Shown: positions 14,148 through 23,598, counted from the stretch's first letter. The stretch: 41,696 nucleotides of DNA from Acidovorax sp. HMWF029 (GCF_003060895.1 NZ_QAIH01000138.1:1-41696); one strand, 5' to 3'. Program-made: numbers and translations. Notes: generated from the sequence alone by a model not told the origin.

Positions 14148-16904
14148 TTAGTCGGCCAGTGCGCGGGTGACGACCTCGCGCACGTCGTTGGACAGTTCAG
14201 GCTTGGCGGCAACGCGGGCAATGGCTTCGCGGGCGGCGCTGCGCCAGGGGTCTGCCAGCTTCTTCCAGCGGTCGAGTGCACGTGCCAGGCGGGCTGCGAC
14301 CTGCGGGTTGATGGCATCCAGCTCGATCACGCGGTCGCTCCAGAACACGTAGCCCGCTGCATCTGCACGGTGGAAAGCGCCTGGGTTGGCGCTGCAATAG
14401 CTGAAGATCACGCTGCGTGCGCGGTTGGGGTTCTTCAAGCTGAAGTCCGGGTGTTGCATGAGTTGGCGCACGGCGGGCAGCACGTTTCCGCCACGGTCTG
14501 GGCTACCAGCCTGCAGCGCAAACCACTTGTCGATGACCAGGGGCTCGTCCTTGAACAGGGCGTGAAAGCGCGCGAGGGCGGGTGCCGCGAGTTCGCTGCC
14601 GCTGGCAACCAGGGCGGTGAGTGCGTTGAACCGGTCCGTCATGTTGCCCGCCACCTTGAAGCGCTGATAGGCCTTGCCCGGCCAGATGGCATCACCGGTG
14701 CGCTGGGCGGCAATGCACAGCATGTGCAGCGCCAGGCCGCTGAGTGCACGGCGGCCACAGGAGACGGGGTCGGGGCGGTAGCCGCCGGTGTCCTGGTTCT
14801 GTTCCCAGGCCCATTCCCAGTCGGCCTGCAGCGAGACGGCCAGTTGCTCGCGCATGGCTTCGCGCACGGCGTGGATGCGCTGGGGGTCCACCACGTCCTG
14901 CTGCTCGGCGATGTAGGTTTCAGACGGCAGGGTGAGCACCAGTTCCTTGAACGCCGCATCCAGCGAGGGGTTGCGCAGCACGGCACGCATGGCTTCTACA
15001 AACTCTGCGGGCAAGATTTGATGCTCAAATCGGCCGTTTCCGCCTGTCTGTAAAGCGCTGTTTGCTATCGAATTGGTAGCGATTCGCAGCGCCAGGCGCT
15101 GGCCCGCTTCCCAGCGATTGAAGGCGTCGGTGTCGTGTGCGAGCAGGGCCAGCAATTGCGCGTCGGTGTAGTCGATGTCCAGCACCACCGGGGCACTGAA
15201 ACCGCGCAGCAGCGAAGGGACGGGCTCTGCATCCACGTTGGTGAAGGTCAGTGTCTGCGATGCCTCGGTGAGCACGACCACGCGTGATGTGTTGCCCGAC
15301 GACTCTTCGCCCGACACATGAAGGGGCAGAGCAGCGCCTGTGCGGGCGTCGATCAGGCCCAGGTCCACCGGGATGACAAAGGGCAGCTTCTCGCTCTGGC
15401 CGGGCGTGGGGGCGCAGCTTTGCGACAGCGTGAGGGCGTAGCAGCGCGTGGCGGCGTCGTAGCGGCCCGTGGCGCGCACGCGGGGCGTGCCCGCTTGGCT
15501 GTACCAGCGCTTGAACTGGGCCAGGTGCTGCGTGAGCGGGCTTGCAGGATTGGCATCTGCGATGGCCTGCACGAAATCGTCGCAGGTCACGGCCTGGCCG
15601 TCGTGGCGTTCGAAGTACAGCTTCATGCCTTTGGCGAAGCCGTCCCGGCCCACCAGGTTGTGCTGCATGCGCACGACCTCTGCACCCTTTTCGTAGATGG
15701 TGACGGTGTAGAAGTTGTTGATCTCGACGTAGCTGTCGGGCCGCACCGGGTGGGCCATGGGCCCCGCATCTTCAGGGAATTGGGCGGTGCGCAGCACACG
15801 CACGTCTTCGATGCGCTTGACGGCGCGGGCCGAGGGGCTGCTGGCCAGGTCCATGCTGAACTCTTGGTCGCGGAAGACGGTGAGGCCTTCCTTCAGGCTC
15901 AGTTGGAACCAGTCGCGGCAGGTCACACGGTTGCCTGTCCAGTTGTGGAAGTACTCGTGGCCCACCACGCTCTCGATGTTGGCGAAGTCGGTGTCGGTGG
16001 CTGTGGATTCGCTCGCCAGAACGTACTTCGTGTTGAAGATGTTCAGGCCCTTGTTCTCCATCGCGCCCATGTTGAAGTCGCTGGTCGCGACGATCATGAA
16101 GCGCTCCAGGTCCAGCGGCAGGCCGAAGCGGGCTTCGTCCCAGGCCACGCTGTACATCAGCGAGTTCATCGCGTGTTCGGTCTTGCCCAGGTCGCCAGGG
16201 CGCACATACACCTGCAGCAGGTGATTGGTGCCCGAGCGACTCTTGATGTGCTGCTCTCGCGCCACCAGCTTGCCCGCCACCAGTGCGAACAGGTAGCAGG
16301 GCTTCTTGTGCGGGTCCACCCACTTGGCGAAATGCCGGGCGCCATGGGGGCCGTCTTCCAGGTCGCCGCTGTCCATCAGGTTGCCGTTGGAGAGTAGCAC
16401 CGGGTACTGGGCCTTGTCGGCGCGCAGCGTGACGGTGTAGCTGGCCATCACATCAGGGCGGTCCAGGAAGTAGGTGATGCGGCGAAAGCCCTCGGCCTCG
16501 CACTGCGTGAAGAATGTGCCCTGGCTCACATACAGGCCCATGAGCTGCGTGTTCTTGGCCGGGCAGCAGGTGGTGAATATCTCCAGCGCGAAGGGCTCGC
16601 TGCCCTCGGGCAGGTTCTCCAGCACCAGCCGGGCGCCTTCCATCTTGAACGAGGTGCCCTGGCCGTTGACCAGCACGCGAGCCAGGTTCAGCTCATCGCC
16701 GTCCAACTTGAGCGGCTCCGCTGCCACGTCGGGGTTGCGGCGCAAGGTCATGCGGTTGAGCACGCGGGTCTTGTTCGGGTCCAGGTCGAAGGTGAGTTCG
16801 ACGCTATCGATCCAGTAGGCGGGGGCGGTGTAGTCCTCGCGGCGGATGGCGATGGTCTGGCCTGCTCCGTCTCCACTTCCGTCTGCGCTATGCAGTTGCA
16901 ACAT
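14148..16904 (-). CDS. pepN: Aminopeptidase N (M1 zinc metallopeptidase)
   Basis: A 918-residue cytosolic peptidase that removes N-terminal residues from peptides. The GAMEN exopeptidase motif is at 280-284, and the zinc site HEYFHNWTGNRVTCRDWFQLSLKE (His316, Glu317, His320 and the later Glu) follows. The order is the usual one: N-terminal beta domain, catalytic domain, small beta domain and a long helical C-terminal domain with the DUF3458-type sequence. It is longer than E. coli PepN (870), partly through an insertion near residue 615 that coincides with a dispersed-repeat copy. The start ATG 16904 overlaps the end of the upstream HAD gene by 17 bases, implying translational coupling. Confidence 0.96.
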   Translation of the reverse strand: MLQLHSADGSGDGAGQTIAIRREDYTAPAYWIDSVELTFDLDPNKTRVLNRMTLRRNPDVAAEPLKLDGDELNLARVLVNGQGTSFKMEGARLVLENLPEGSEPFALEIFTTCCPAKNTQLMGLYVSQGTFFTQCEAEGFRRITYFLDRPDVMASYTVTLRADKAQYPVLLSNGNLMDSGDLEDGPHGARHFAKWVDPHKKPCYLFALVAGKLVAREQHIKSRSGTNHLLQVYVRPGDLGKTEHAMNSLMYSVAWDEARFGLPLDLERFMIVATSDFNMGAMENKGLNIFNTKYVLASESTATDTDFANIESVVGHEYFHNWTGNRVTCRDWFQLSLKEGLTVFRDQEFSMDLASSPSARAVKRIEDVRVLRTAQFPEDAGPMAHPVRPDSYVEINNFYTVTIYEKGAEVVRMQHNLVGRDGFAKGMKLYFERHDGQAVTCDDFVQAIADANPASPLTQHLAQFKRWYSQAGTPRVRATGRYDAATRCYALTLSQSCAPTPGQSEKLPFVIPVDLGLIDARTGAALPLHVSGEESSGNTSRVVVLTEASQTLTFTNVDAEPVPSLLRGFSAPVVLDIDYTDAQLLALLAHDTDAFNRWEAGQRLALRIATNSIANSALQTGGNGRFEHQILPAEFVEAMRAVLRNPSLDAAFKELVLTLPSETYIAEQQDVVDPQRIHAVREAMREQLAVSLQADWEWAWEQNQDTGGYRPDPVSCGRRALSGLALHMLCIAAQRTGDAIWPGKAYQRFKVAGNMTDRFNALTALVASGSELAAPALARFHALFKDEPLVIDKWFALQAGSPDRGGNVLPAVRQLMQHPDFSLKNPNRARSVIFSYCSANPGAFHRADAAGYVFWSDRVIELDAINPQVAARLARALDRWKKLADPWRSAAREAIARVAAKPELSNDVREVVTRALAD
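15010..15080 (-). repeat. In-frame copy of dispersed GATAGC/AGCGC-type repeat in pepN
   Basis: On the minus strand GCTACC-AATTC-GATAGC (15080-15064) is followed by AGCGC, CAGGCGG and GGCCGATTTGAGC. It is read in frame as a low-conservation loop (SIANSALQTGGNGRFEH). The same block order appears in intergenic copies of this window. Confidence 0.55.
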
Positions 16905-17568
16905 GGATGCTCTCCAGAAAGTCGGTGTTCATGAGTTCGGTGTAGTCGCGCACGGCCGCCAGCACATGCGGCCCGGCCAGTTGCTCGGGCGTATGGGTGC
17001 TGCAGATGGCCACGGCGCGCATGCCGGCGCGGCGGGCGGCCTCGATGCCAAAAGGCGCGTCTTCAAAGACGATGCAGTGTTCGGGCGCTGCCGCGATGCG
17101 GCGTGCGGCCTCCAGAAAGATGGCGGGCTGCGGCTTGCCGGGCAGGCCTTCGTCGCCGCGCACGATGGCTTGCGGAGCAGGTGTGAGCCCCAAGTGGCCC
17201 AGGGCGAACTCCACGTTGCCTCTGTCGCCTGCCGTGCCCACCGCCACCTTCAGCCCGCGCCCGCGCACCTGGGCTGCAAACTGGCGAAAGCCCGCCACCT
17301 CAGTGAAGCGGGGGGCAAATAGCTCGCGGTAGATGGTTTCCTTCTCGTGGGTTAGTGCGTCGGCCTCGTCCTGCGACACGGGGCGGCCCAGCAGCTCCAC
17401 GATGCATTCGGTGCCGTTCTTGCCCGTGGTGCGGGCCATGAGGTCGGGCACGTCAATGTCCATGCCCCGGCGGCGTGCAAACTCGACCCACGCCTGGGCG
17501 TGCCAGGGCATGGAGTCGATCATGGTGCCATCCATGTCGAAGATGACGGCGTCGGTGCGCATCCGCAT
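16888..17568 (-). CDS. HAD-superfamily phosphatase/phosphomutase, beta-PGM-like subfamily
   Basis: A 226-residue Mg-dependent hydrolase. Motif I is FDMDGTMIDS (residues 10-19; both Asp residues catalytic). A helical cap domain follows (about 20-90). Motif II is in VAVGTAGD, motif III has Lys in GLPGKPQPA and motif IV is FEDAPFGIEAARRAGM. The cap type and the GKPQPAIFLEAA block place it with beta-phosphoglucomutase-like and sugar-phosphate phosphatases, but the substrate cannot be fixed from sequence. It starts three bases after the prfB stop and overlaps pepN, so prfB, this gene, pepN and fbp form one operon. Confidence 0.88.
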   Translation of the reverse strand: MRMRTDAVIFDMDGTMIDSMPWHAQAWVEFARRRGMDIDVPDLMARTTGKNGTECIVELLGRPVSQDEADALTHEKETIYRELFAPRFTEVAGFRQFAAQVRGRGLKVAVGTAGDRGNVEFALGHLGLTPAPQAIVRGDEGLPGKPQPAIFLEAARRIAAAPEHCIVFEDAPFGIEAARRAGMRAVAICSTHTPEQLAGPHVLAAVRDYTELMNTDFLESIHVATA

Positions 17569-17571
17569 CGC

Positions 17572-18676
17572 TCAGACGCCTTGCTTCAACGAAGCTTCGA
17601 TGAAGGCATCGAGGTCGCCATCCAGCACCTTCTGTGTGGCAGAGATTTCAACGTTGGTGCGCAGGTCCTTGATGCGGCTGTTGTCCAGCACGTAGCTGCG
17701 GATCTGGTGGCCCCAGCCCACGTCGGTCTTGGTGTCTTCCAGCTTCTGCTGCTCTTCCATGCGCTTGCGCATTTCGAAGTCGTACAGGCGGCTGCGCAGG
17801 CGCTGCCAGGCCACGTCGCGGTTGCTGTGCTGGCTGCGGCCGTCCTGGCACTGCACCACGATGCCCGTGGGGATGTGCGTGAGGCGCACGGCCGAGTCGG
17901 TCTTGTTGATGTGCTGGCCGCCCGCGCCCGATGCGCGGAAGGTGTCGGTGCGCACGTCGGCGGGGTTGATGTTGATCTCGATGGAGTCGTCGATTTCAGG
18001 GTAGACGAACAGCGACGCGAACGAGGTGTGGCGGCCGCCCGAGCTGTCGAACGGGCTCTTGCGCACCAGGCGGTGCACGCCGGTTTCTGTGCGCAGCAGG
18101 CCGAAGGCGTATTCGCCCTCGATCTTGATCGTGGCGCTCTTGATGCCCGCCACGTCGCCCGGAGTTTCGTCTTCGACCGTGGCCTTGAAGCCCTTGCGTT
18201 CGGCGTATTTGAGGTACTGGCGCAGCAGCATGCTGGCCCAGTCGCAGGCCTCGGTGCCACCTGCGCCTGCCTGGATGTCCACAAAGCAGTTCAGCGGGTC
18301 GGCCTCGTTGCGGAACATGCGGCGGAACTCCAGCTCTTCCACCGCCGCGCGCATCGTGGCGGCTTCCGATTCGATGGTCAAAAGGCCGGCTTCGTCGTCT
18401 TCCTCTTTGCTCATCTCATACAGCTCGGCGTTGTCGGCCAGATCGCGGGTGAGTTTGTCCAGCGTGACCACCACGCTGGAGAGCGATTTTTGTTCCTTGC
18501 CCAGCTCCTGGGCCTTCTTCGGATCGTTCCAGACCGAAGGGTCTTCCAGCGATGCGTTTACGGTGCGCAGGCGTTCGAATTTGGCATCGAAGTCAAAGAT
18601 ACCTCCGTAACTCTGCCGTGCGCAGAGCCAGGTCGCTGAGGGTGGTGCCGATGAGGTTGATGCGTTCTGCGTCCAT
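17572..18676 (-). CDS. prfB: Peptide chain release factor 2, with programmed +1 frameshift
   Basis: RF2 recognises UGA and UAA and triggers release of the finished protein. The zero frame begins ATG 18676 ([19 protein letters not shown]...) and encodes 27 residues up to TAT-CTT, then hits TGA (18595-18593). GGAGG (18606-18602) sits three bases before the slippery CTT (18598-18596), the arrangement known from E. coli prfB. After a +1 shift the frame continues as [10 protein letters not shown] for 340 more residues, total about 367. The codon-recognition tripeptide SPF (in [12 protein letters not shown]) and the catalytic GGQ ([15 protein letters not shown]) are present. Shortage of RF2 at its own UGA raises frameshifting, which gives autoregulation. 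The downstream genes HAD, pepN and fbp are probably co-transcribed. Confidence 0.97.
18593..18606 (-). promoter_or_regulatory. prfB +1 frameshift signal
   Basis: On the minus strand GGAGG-TAT-CTT-TGA-C: an internal Shine-Dalgarno sequence three bases before the slippery CUU and an in-frame UGA followed by C, a weak termination context. This is the standard RF2 recoding site. Confidence 0.96.
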
Positions 18677-18807
18677 GGTTCTTGTCCTGCGTGTTCTGTT
18701 GAATAACCCGCGATTTTCTCATGGGACAAGCAAAGTGCTCCGCCAAAGCCCTGCGATGGGCGTTGCTGCGCAAAGGCCCGGGCCCGCCGGGCCGATTTGA
18801 ATGCGTT

Positions 18808-18878
18808 GATAAATCAAAAATGATAGCTAAAAAAGCTTATCCATCGCGCGGTGGGGCCTGTTTTTGTTTGAATTTTTG
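18808..18878 (+). repeat. Dispersed GATAGC repeat between the alpha/beta hydrolase and prfB
   Basis: The 202-base gap contains AATCAAAAATGATAGCTA, then GCTTATCCATCGCGC, GGGGCCTG and TTTTTGTTTGAA. This is the same block order as other copies here. No gene is seen in the gap. The prfB promoter must lie in or near it. Confidence 0.55.
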
Positions 18879-19796
18879 CTAGGCCTGCTCCAGAAACTCC
18901 TCGATCAGGCGGGCCACCTGCGCAGGCTGGTCGTGGTGCAGCATGTGCGCGGCGTCGTGCACCACGGCCGTGCGGCAGTTGCGCACATGGGTCAGGCGCT
19001 GGTGGTATTCGTCCAGCGTGTAGCGGCCCTTCCACCACTGGCCCAGGCTGTCGTCGCTGGCCTCCACGGACAGCACGGGGGCGGTGATGCTCTTGTACAG
19101 CTCCATCGCTTCGTCCAGCCGGTAGAGCTGGGCGCTGGTGATCTTGTGGGCCGGGTCGCCCAGAATTTCCCACTGGCCTTGTGCGTTGGGTCGTGCCCAG
19201 TGTCCCGCCAGCCATTGGGCCTTGTCCTCGGACAGGCGCGGGTTGGTCTTCATCAGCCTGTGTGCCACGCCGTCCTGGCTGTCGTAGCTCTTGAGGGCCA
19301 TGTCGCCGGTGTGCAGTTGTTTGATTTCGTCGATCCACTGCCTGTAGCGTTTGGGCGCCTGGTCGGGCCGCGTGGCGGGCATGCCAAAACCTTCCAGGTT
19401 CACCAGGCGGCGGATGCGCTCGGGCCGCACACCCGCATACATCATGGCGACGTTGCCGCCCATGCTGTGGCCTACCAGGTCGATGGTTTCGCCGGGGGCG
19501 TAGTGGTCCAGCAGCAGGTCCAGGTCGGCCAGGTAGTCGGCAAACACATAGTGGTCCACCGGTGCGCCGGTGGTCAGGCCAAAGCCGCGCCAGTCGGGGG
19601 CGATGATGCGGCGCTCATGCTGCAGCGCATCCACCGTGAACTGGTACGAGGCGCCTACATCCATCCAGCCGTGCAGCAGCACCAGCGTGGGCAGCGGGCT
19701 GGTGTCGGGGCCCCAGTGGCGGACGTGGTAGCTCAGGTGGCGCATGGGCAGCGTGCTGCTGCGCGAGGGTTTGAGAACTTGGTACATGTTCTGCAA
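18879..19796 (-). CDS. Alpha/beta-fold hydrolase
   Basis: A 305-residue soluble enzyme. The oxyanion-hole motif LLHGWMD (about residues 40-46), the nucleophile elbow GHSMGGN with Ser111, a late Asp in LSVEASDDS and a His in VHDAAHMLHHDQP make a complete catalytic triad of the alpha/beta hydrolase fold. The block DWRGFGLT after the oxyanion loop is typical of epoxide hydrolase, haloalkane dehalogenase and esterase relatives. The substrate is unknown. An internal Met three codons later (19787) is an alternative start. It is divergent from the aldo/keto reductase and separated from prfB by the repeat-bearing gap. Confidence 0.88.
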   Translation of the reverse strand: MQNMYQVLKPSRSSTLPMRHLSYHVRHWGPDTSPLPTLVLLHGWMDVGASYQFTVDALQHERRIIAPDWRGFGLTTGAPVDHYVFADYLADLDLLLDHYAPGETIDLVGHSMGGNVAMMYAGVRPERIRRLVNLEGFGMPATRPDQAPKRYRQWIDEIKQLHTGDMALKSYDSQDGVAHRLMKTNPRLSEDKAQWLAGHWARPNAQGQWEILGDPAHKITSAQLYRLDEAMELYKSITAPVLSVEASDDSLGQWWKGRYTLDEYHQRLTHVRNCRTAVVHDAAHMLHHDQPAQVARLIEEFLEQA

Positions 19797-19941
19797 ATGG
19801 TAAGGCGATGGTATGCCCCCGCCTGTGCCGCGCTGTCACCAAGGAGTCCGGCGCCCGGCACGCTTTGGCGTTCGCTTGTACCATCGCCAGCCACGGCCGC
19901 CGCAGGCCCTGTTTATCCCGATCATCTGGAGCTTTCACCGC

Positions 19942-21003
19942 ATGAACACAGTCCGCTTGGGTCAGAGTGACCTGCTTGTCACCCCCATTTGCCTGGGCAC
20001 CATGACCTTTGGCGAGCAGGTCAATGAAGCCGAGTCCCACGCCATCCTGAGCCAGTCGCTCGCGCGCGGCGTGAACTTCATCGACACGGCCGAGATGTAC
20101 TCGGTGCCCGCCAAGGCCGAAACCTTTGGCGCCACCGAAACCATCATCGGCAACTGGTTTGCCAAGAACCCCGGCGCGCGCCAGAAGCTGGTGGTGGCGA
20201 CCAAGGTGGCAGGCCCATCGCGCGGCATGCCCTGGGTGCGCGAGGGCAAGGGCATGACCCCGACCGACATCGTCGCGTCGTGCGAGGCCAGCCTGCGCCG
20301 CCTGCAGACCGATGTGATCGACCTCTACCAGATCCACTGGCCCGAGCGCCATGTGCCCGCCTTCGGCAACCTGTATTACGACCCTGCCAAGGAAACGTCG
20401 CAAACCCCCATCCGCGAGCAGTTGGAAGCGCTGGCCGGGCTGGTGAAGGCGGGCAAGGTGCGCGCCATCGGCCTGTCGAACGAAACCCCTTACGGCGTGC
20501 ACGAATTTGTACGCCTGGCCGAGCAGCATGGCCTGCCGCGCGTGGCCACGGTGCAGAACCCGTATTGCCTGATCAACCGCACCTGGGAAAACGGCATGGA
20601 CGAAACCTGCCACCGCCTCAACGTGTCGCTGCTGGCCTATTCGCCCCTGGGCTTTGGCCTGCTGACGGGCAAGTACGACGAGAGCGGCACCACCGGCCCG
20701 AGCGCCCCCCAAGGCGCGCGCATTGCCACCTATGAGTCGGTGCGCAAGCAGCGCTGGGGTCGCCCCGAGGCGCTGGCTGCCTCGCGCCGTTACAACGCGC
20801 TGGCCCGCGCCAACGGCATGACCCCCACGCAGATGGCGCTGGCGTTCTGCTACACCAAGTGGCAGGTGGCCAGCACCATCATCGGCGTGACGTCGGTGGC
20901 GCAGCTGGAGGAAGATCTGAATGCCTGGGGCACCACGCTGTCGCCCGAAGTGCTGAAGGACATTGATGCGATCCGCTGGGAGCTGCGCGACCCCGCTCTT
21001 TGA
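19942..21003 (+). CDS. tas: Tas-like NADP(H)-dependent aldo/keto reductase
   Basis: A 353-residue TIM-barrel oxidoreductase. The N-terminus LGTMTFGEQVNEAESHA, the catalytic Asp-Tyr pair in FIDTAEMYSVP, Lys in ATKVAGPSRG, and His in YQIHWPER match the AKR tetrad. The sequence closely follows E. coli Tas along its whole length (SLRRLQTD-x-x-DLYQ-x-HWP, VQNPY-x-L-x-NR, YSPLGFG-x-LTGKY, MALAF). Tas can complement tyrosine auxotrophy in E. coli, but its natural substrate is uncertain. ATG 19942 is preceded by CTGGAG. A terminator follows. Confidence 0.9.
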   Translation: MNTVRLGQSDLLVTPICLGTMTFGEQVNEAESHAILSQSLARGVNFIDTAEMYSVPAKAETFGATETIIGNWFAKNPGARQKLVVATKVAGPSRGMPWVREGKGMTPTDIVASCEASLRRLQTDVIDLYQIHWPERHVPAFGNLYYDPAKETSQTPIREQLEALAGLVKAGKVRAIGLSNETPYGVHEFVRLAEQHGLPRVATVQNPYCLINRTWENGMDETCHRLNVSLLAYSPLGFGLLTGKYDESGTTGPSAPQGARIATYESVRKQRWGRPEALAASRRYNALARANGMTPTQMALAFCYTKWQVASTIIGVTSVAQLEEDLNAWGTTLSPEVLKDIDAIRWELRDPAL

Positions 21004-21020
21004 GCGGCGGCGGCAAAAAC

Positions 21021-21045
21021 AAAAGGGGCTGAAAAGCCCCTTTTT
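21021..21045. terminator. Bidirectional terminator between tas and the M20 peptidase
   Basis: AAAAGGGGCT (21021-21030), loop GAAA and AGCCCCTTTT (21035-21044) form a 10-bp stem with T runs in both directions. It serves the two convergent genes. Confidence 0.88.
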
Positions 21046-21067
21046 GCTGGGTACAACCAAGGGTTTT

Positions 21068-22483
21068 TCAAGCCGCAACGGCGACGCGGCCTTCTCGCCA
21101 CGGCGTGCCTTGCGGTTCCCCTAGATCCCAGAACAGACCGGCCATCACCGCCAGCCCTTCGCGCGCCACGGGCGCCAGCAAATGCTCGTTGGGCGCATGC
21201 TGGGCACAGGCGGGGTATGAGTGCGGCACCCACAGCGTGGGCAGGCCCAACTGGTCGGCAAAAATGTCGTTGGGCAGCGAGCCAGCCAGGTTGGGCAGCA
21301 GCGTGGCAGGTTGGCCCGCGCTGGCCTCTAGCGAGGCCATCGCCCAGTCCACCCAGGGGTTGTGCAGATCGAGCCGTGTGGCACCGCAGTGCATGCCCAT
21401 GGTGATCTCGACCTGGCCGAAGCCATGTGCGTCCAGGTGCTCGCGCAGCGTGGCTTGCACGTTTTGCCAATCGGTGCCCACCACAAAGCGCAGCTGGCAA
21501 TGCGCCACAGCCTGAGAGGGGATTGCGTTGATGGGCCGTTGCGCGTTGCCCGCGCCCAGCGCCAGCACCTCCAGCGTGTTCCAGCCCACCAGCTGTTCGG
21601 CTGGTGTCAGGCCAGGCTCGCCCCAGCCGGGCGTGAGCGCCGGGGCATCGGAATCGGCGCCGATCACCACGTCTTTGAGCGCCGTGCGCAGCTTGTCGGG
21701 CACCGCAGGCGGCAGCAGGCCTTTGACCAGGATGCGGCCCTTAGCGTCCACCAGCGTGGCCAATGCGTGTGTGAGTACCGTGGCTGGGTTGGCCAGCACG
21801 CCGCCCCAATTGCCGGAGTGGTAGGCCTTGTCGCGGCTGTGCACGGTGAGCGCAAAGTTGATAGCCCCGCGTGAACCCAGGAAGAGGGTGGGGTGGCCTG
21901 CGTTCACGCGGGGGCCGTCGCTGGCGACGAACAGGTCGGCCTTGAGCGCACCGCGGTGCTGCTCGCAGAATGCGCCCAGGCCCGGCGAACCCGCCTCTTC
22001 ACCCATCTCCATGAGCAGCGTCACGTTGTAGCCCAGGCGACCACCCCGGGCCTCGATGGTGTGGGCGAGTGCGGCCAGGCTTACGGTGTGCTGGCCCTTG
22101 TTGTCGGCGGTGCCCCGGCCGTACCAGCGCTCGCCTTCGATGGTCAGCGCCCAGGGCGAGAGGCCCTCGCGCCATTGCGCGTCCTGCCCGTTGACCACAT
22201 CGCCATGGCCGTAGGTGAGCACGGTGGGCAGGGCAGAGTCTTCCACGCGGCGTGCCACCAAAAAGGGGCCGCCTTGTGGCGAGGGATTGTCGAGCACCTG
22301 GCACTCGAAACCCAGGGGCTTGAGCCAGGGCACCATTTCGTCGGTGAGGTAGGCGCGCAGTTCGGGCGGCACCTTGCCGGTGTCGCTTTCGGTGCGCCAA
22401 GCCACGCGGCGGCGCAGGTCGGTGGCAAATTGGCCGTTGTCGAAGTAGCGTTGGACGTCTTGAATCAATTGTTGTCGGTTCAT
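21068..22483 (-). CDS. M20-family metallopeptidase/amidohydrolase
   Basis: A 471-residue dinuclear zinc enzyme. The first metal ligands are in TYGHGDVV (His93, Asp95). The bridging Asp is in GRGTADNKGQ, and the catalytic Glu pair is in MEMGEEAGSPGL. A later His ligand is in APNEHLL near the C-terminus. A lid/dimerisation domain is inserted between about 200 and 360 (NPATVLTHAL). Members include dipeptidases, deacylases and carbamoylases; the GSRGAINFALTVHS block and length suit the dipeptidase-like group. It starts 24 bases after the stop of the Bug receptor gene, so a peptide or N-acyl amino acid taken up with that receptor is a reasonable guess. The substrate is not proven. Confidence 0.9.
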   Translation of the reverse strand: MNRQQLIQDVQRYFDNGQFATDLRRRVAWRTESDTGKVPPELRAYLTDEMVPWLKPLGFECQVLDNPSPQGGPFLVARRVEDSALPTVLTYGHGDVVNGQDAQWREGLSPWALTIEGERWYGRGTADNKGQHTVSLAALAHTIEARGGRLGYNVTLLMEMGEEAGSPGLGAFCEQHRGALKADLFVASDGPRVNAGHPTLFLGSRGAINFALTVHSRDKAYHSGNWGGVLANPATVLTHALATLVDAKGRILVKGLLPPAVPDKLRTALKDVVIGADSDAPALTPGWGEPGLTPAEQLVGWNTLEVLALGAGNAQRPINAIPSQAVAHCQLRFVVGTDWQNVQATLREHLDAHGFGQVEITMGMHCGATRLDLHNPWVDWAMASLEASAGQPATLLPNLAGSLPNDIFADQLGLPTLWVPHSYPACAQHAPNEHLLAPVAREGLAVMAGLFWDLGEPQGTPWREGRVAVAA

Positions 22484-22507
22484 CTGCGGGTCCTTGTCGT
22501 GTATTCG

Positions 22508-23506
22508 TCAATCCACCACGATCTTGGCGCGGTGGGCCAGCGCGCGGTAGCGGCCAATCTCGTTGTCCATGGCCGCGTGCATGGCTTTGGGGCCCACAAA
22601 CACGGGCTCCATGCCCTGGGCGCGGATCTGCTCCTGCAACTGGGGGTCGCGCATCGCGGCTTCCACTTCCTTGATCAGCTTGTCCATGACGGGCGCGGGC
22701 GTGCGTGCGGGGGCAGCCACGGCATACCAGCCGTCAAAGGCCGCGTCGGGCAGTTTCTGCTCTATCACCGTGGGTACCGAGGGCAGGGCGCGGGCGCGCT
22801 CGTTGCCCGCAATCGCCAGCGCCCGCAGCTTGCCCGAGCGTACATGCGGCGCGGCACTGGCCACGGTGTCGATGGCCATCTGGATTTCGCCGCCGATCAG
22901 TCCCATCATGGCCTGCGCGCTGCCCCGGTAAGGTACGTCCTGCAGGCGCACGTCGGCCGCCTGCTCCAGCAGCGCACCCACCAGGTGTGGCGCCGAGCCC
23001 GAGCCGAACGTTGCGTAGTTGATGGTTTTGGGCGCCGCCTTGGCGGCCGCCAGCAGCGCGGCAAGGTCCTTGTATGGCGCGTTGGCATTGACCACGATCA
23101 CCAGCGGTGCGCGGGCCACGATGGCCACGGGGGCGAGGTCCTTGAGCGGGTCGTACGGCAGCTTGGGGCGCAGCGCGGCATTCACGGTGTAGCTGGTGGA
23201 GCCCGACACCAGCAGCGTGTAGCCATCGGGCTCGGCCTTCACCACGGTTTCGGTGCCGATGATGGTGGAAGCACCGGGCTTGTTGTCGGTGACCACCGGC
23301 TGGCCCAGGCGCGCAGACAGCTTCTGGCCCAGGGCGCGGGCCACGGCATCTGTGCCCCCGCCGGGCGGGAAGGGCACCACCACACGCACGGGGCGCTGGG
23401 GCCAGGCATCCGATGGCGCGGTGGTCTGGGCAGAAGACAGGCTGCTGGCGCAGGCGAGGGCGGACAGGGCAGCGGACAACAGCGAGGCTCGAACAAGGTG
23501 TTTCAT
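22508..23506 (-). CDS. Bug-family tripartite tricarboxylate transporter receptor (periplasmic)
   Basis: A 332-residue exported solute-binding protein. A signal peptide covers residues 1 to about 26 (basic start, hydrophobic core, SSA before QTT). The mature start WPQRPVRVVVPFPPGGGTD is the diagnostic Bug/TctC beginning, followed by GQPVVTDNKPGA, DGYTLL, VPYRGSAQAM and SGKLRALA. Bug proteins deliver carboxylates or related solutes to TctAB transporters. No tctA or tctB gene is nearby, which is common for the many orphan Bug proteins of Comamonadaceae and Bordetella. Its partner transporter must be elsewhere, or it may serve as a sensor. It is the first gene of a two-gene unit with the M20 peptidase, facing a LysR regulator. 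Confidence 0.93.
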   Translation of the reverse strand: MKHLVRASLLSAALSALACASSLSSAQTTAPSDAWPQRPVRVVVPFPPGGGTDAVARALGQKLSARLGQPVVTDNKPGASTIIGTETVVKAEPDGYTLLVSGSTSYTVNAALRPKLPYDPLKDLAPVAIVARAPLVIVVNANAPYKDLAALLAAAKAAPKTINYATFGSGSAPHLVGALLEQAADVRLQDVPYRGSAQAMMGLIGGEIQMAIDTVASAAPHVRSGKLRALAIAGNERARALPSVPTVIEQKLPDAAFDGWYAVAAPARTPAPVMDKLIKEVEAAMRDPQLQEQIRAQGMEPVFVGPKAMHAAMDNEIGRYRALAHRAKIVVD

Positions 23507-23598
23507 GCGGATTCCAGTGGTAAGCGCCCTGCCACCAACAGGTGTGATCGGGCATGGGTGAATTGGAGCCTTAAGACATGCAAGATGAATGCTGGTTT

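Noticed and set aside
13191-15053. A 620-codon plus-strand frame across fbp and pepN
   Set aside because: Antisense to two clear genes; composition (Gly/His/Val/Gln) is that of a reversed-codon shadow. The same applies to 15318-16397, 17500-18639, 21893-23611 and 32661-33998.
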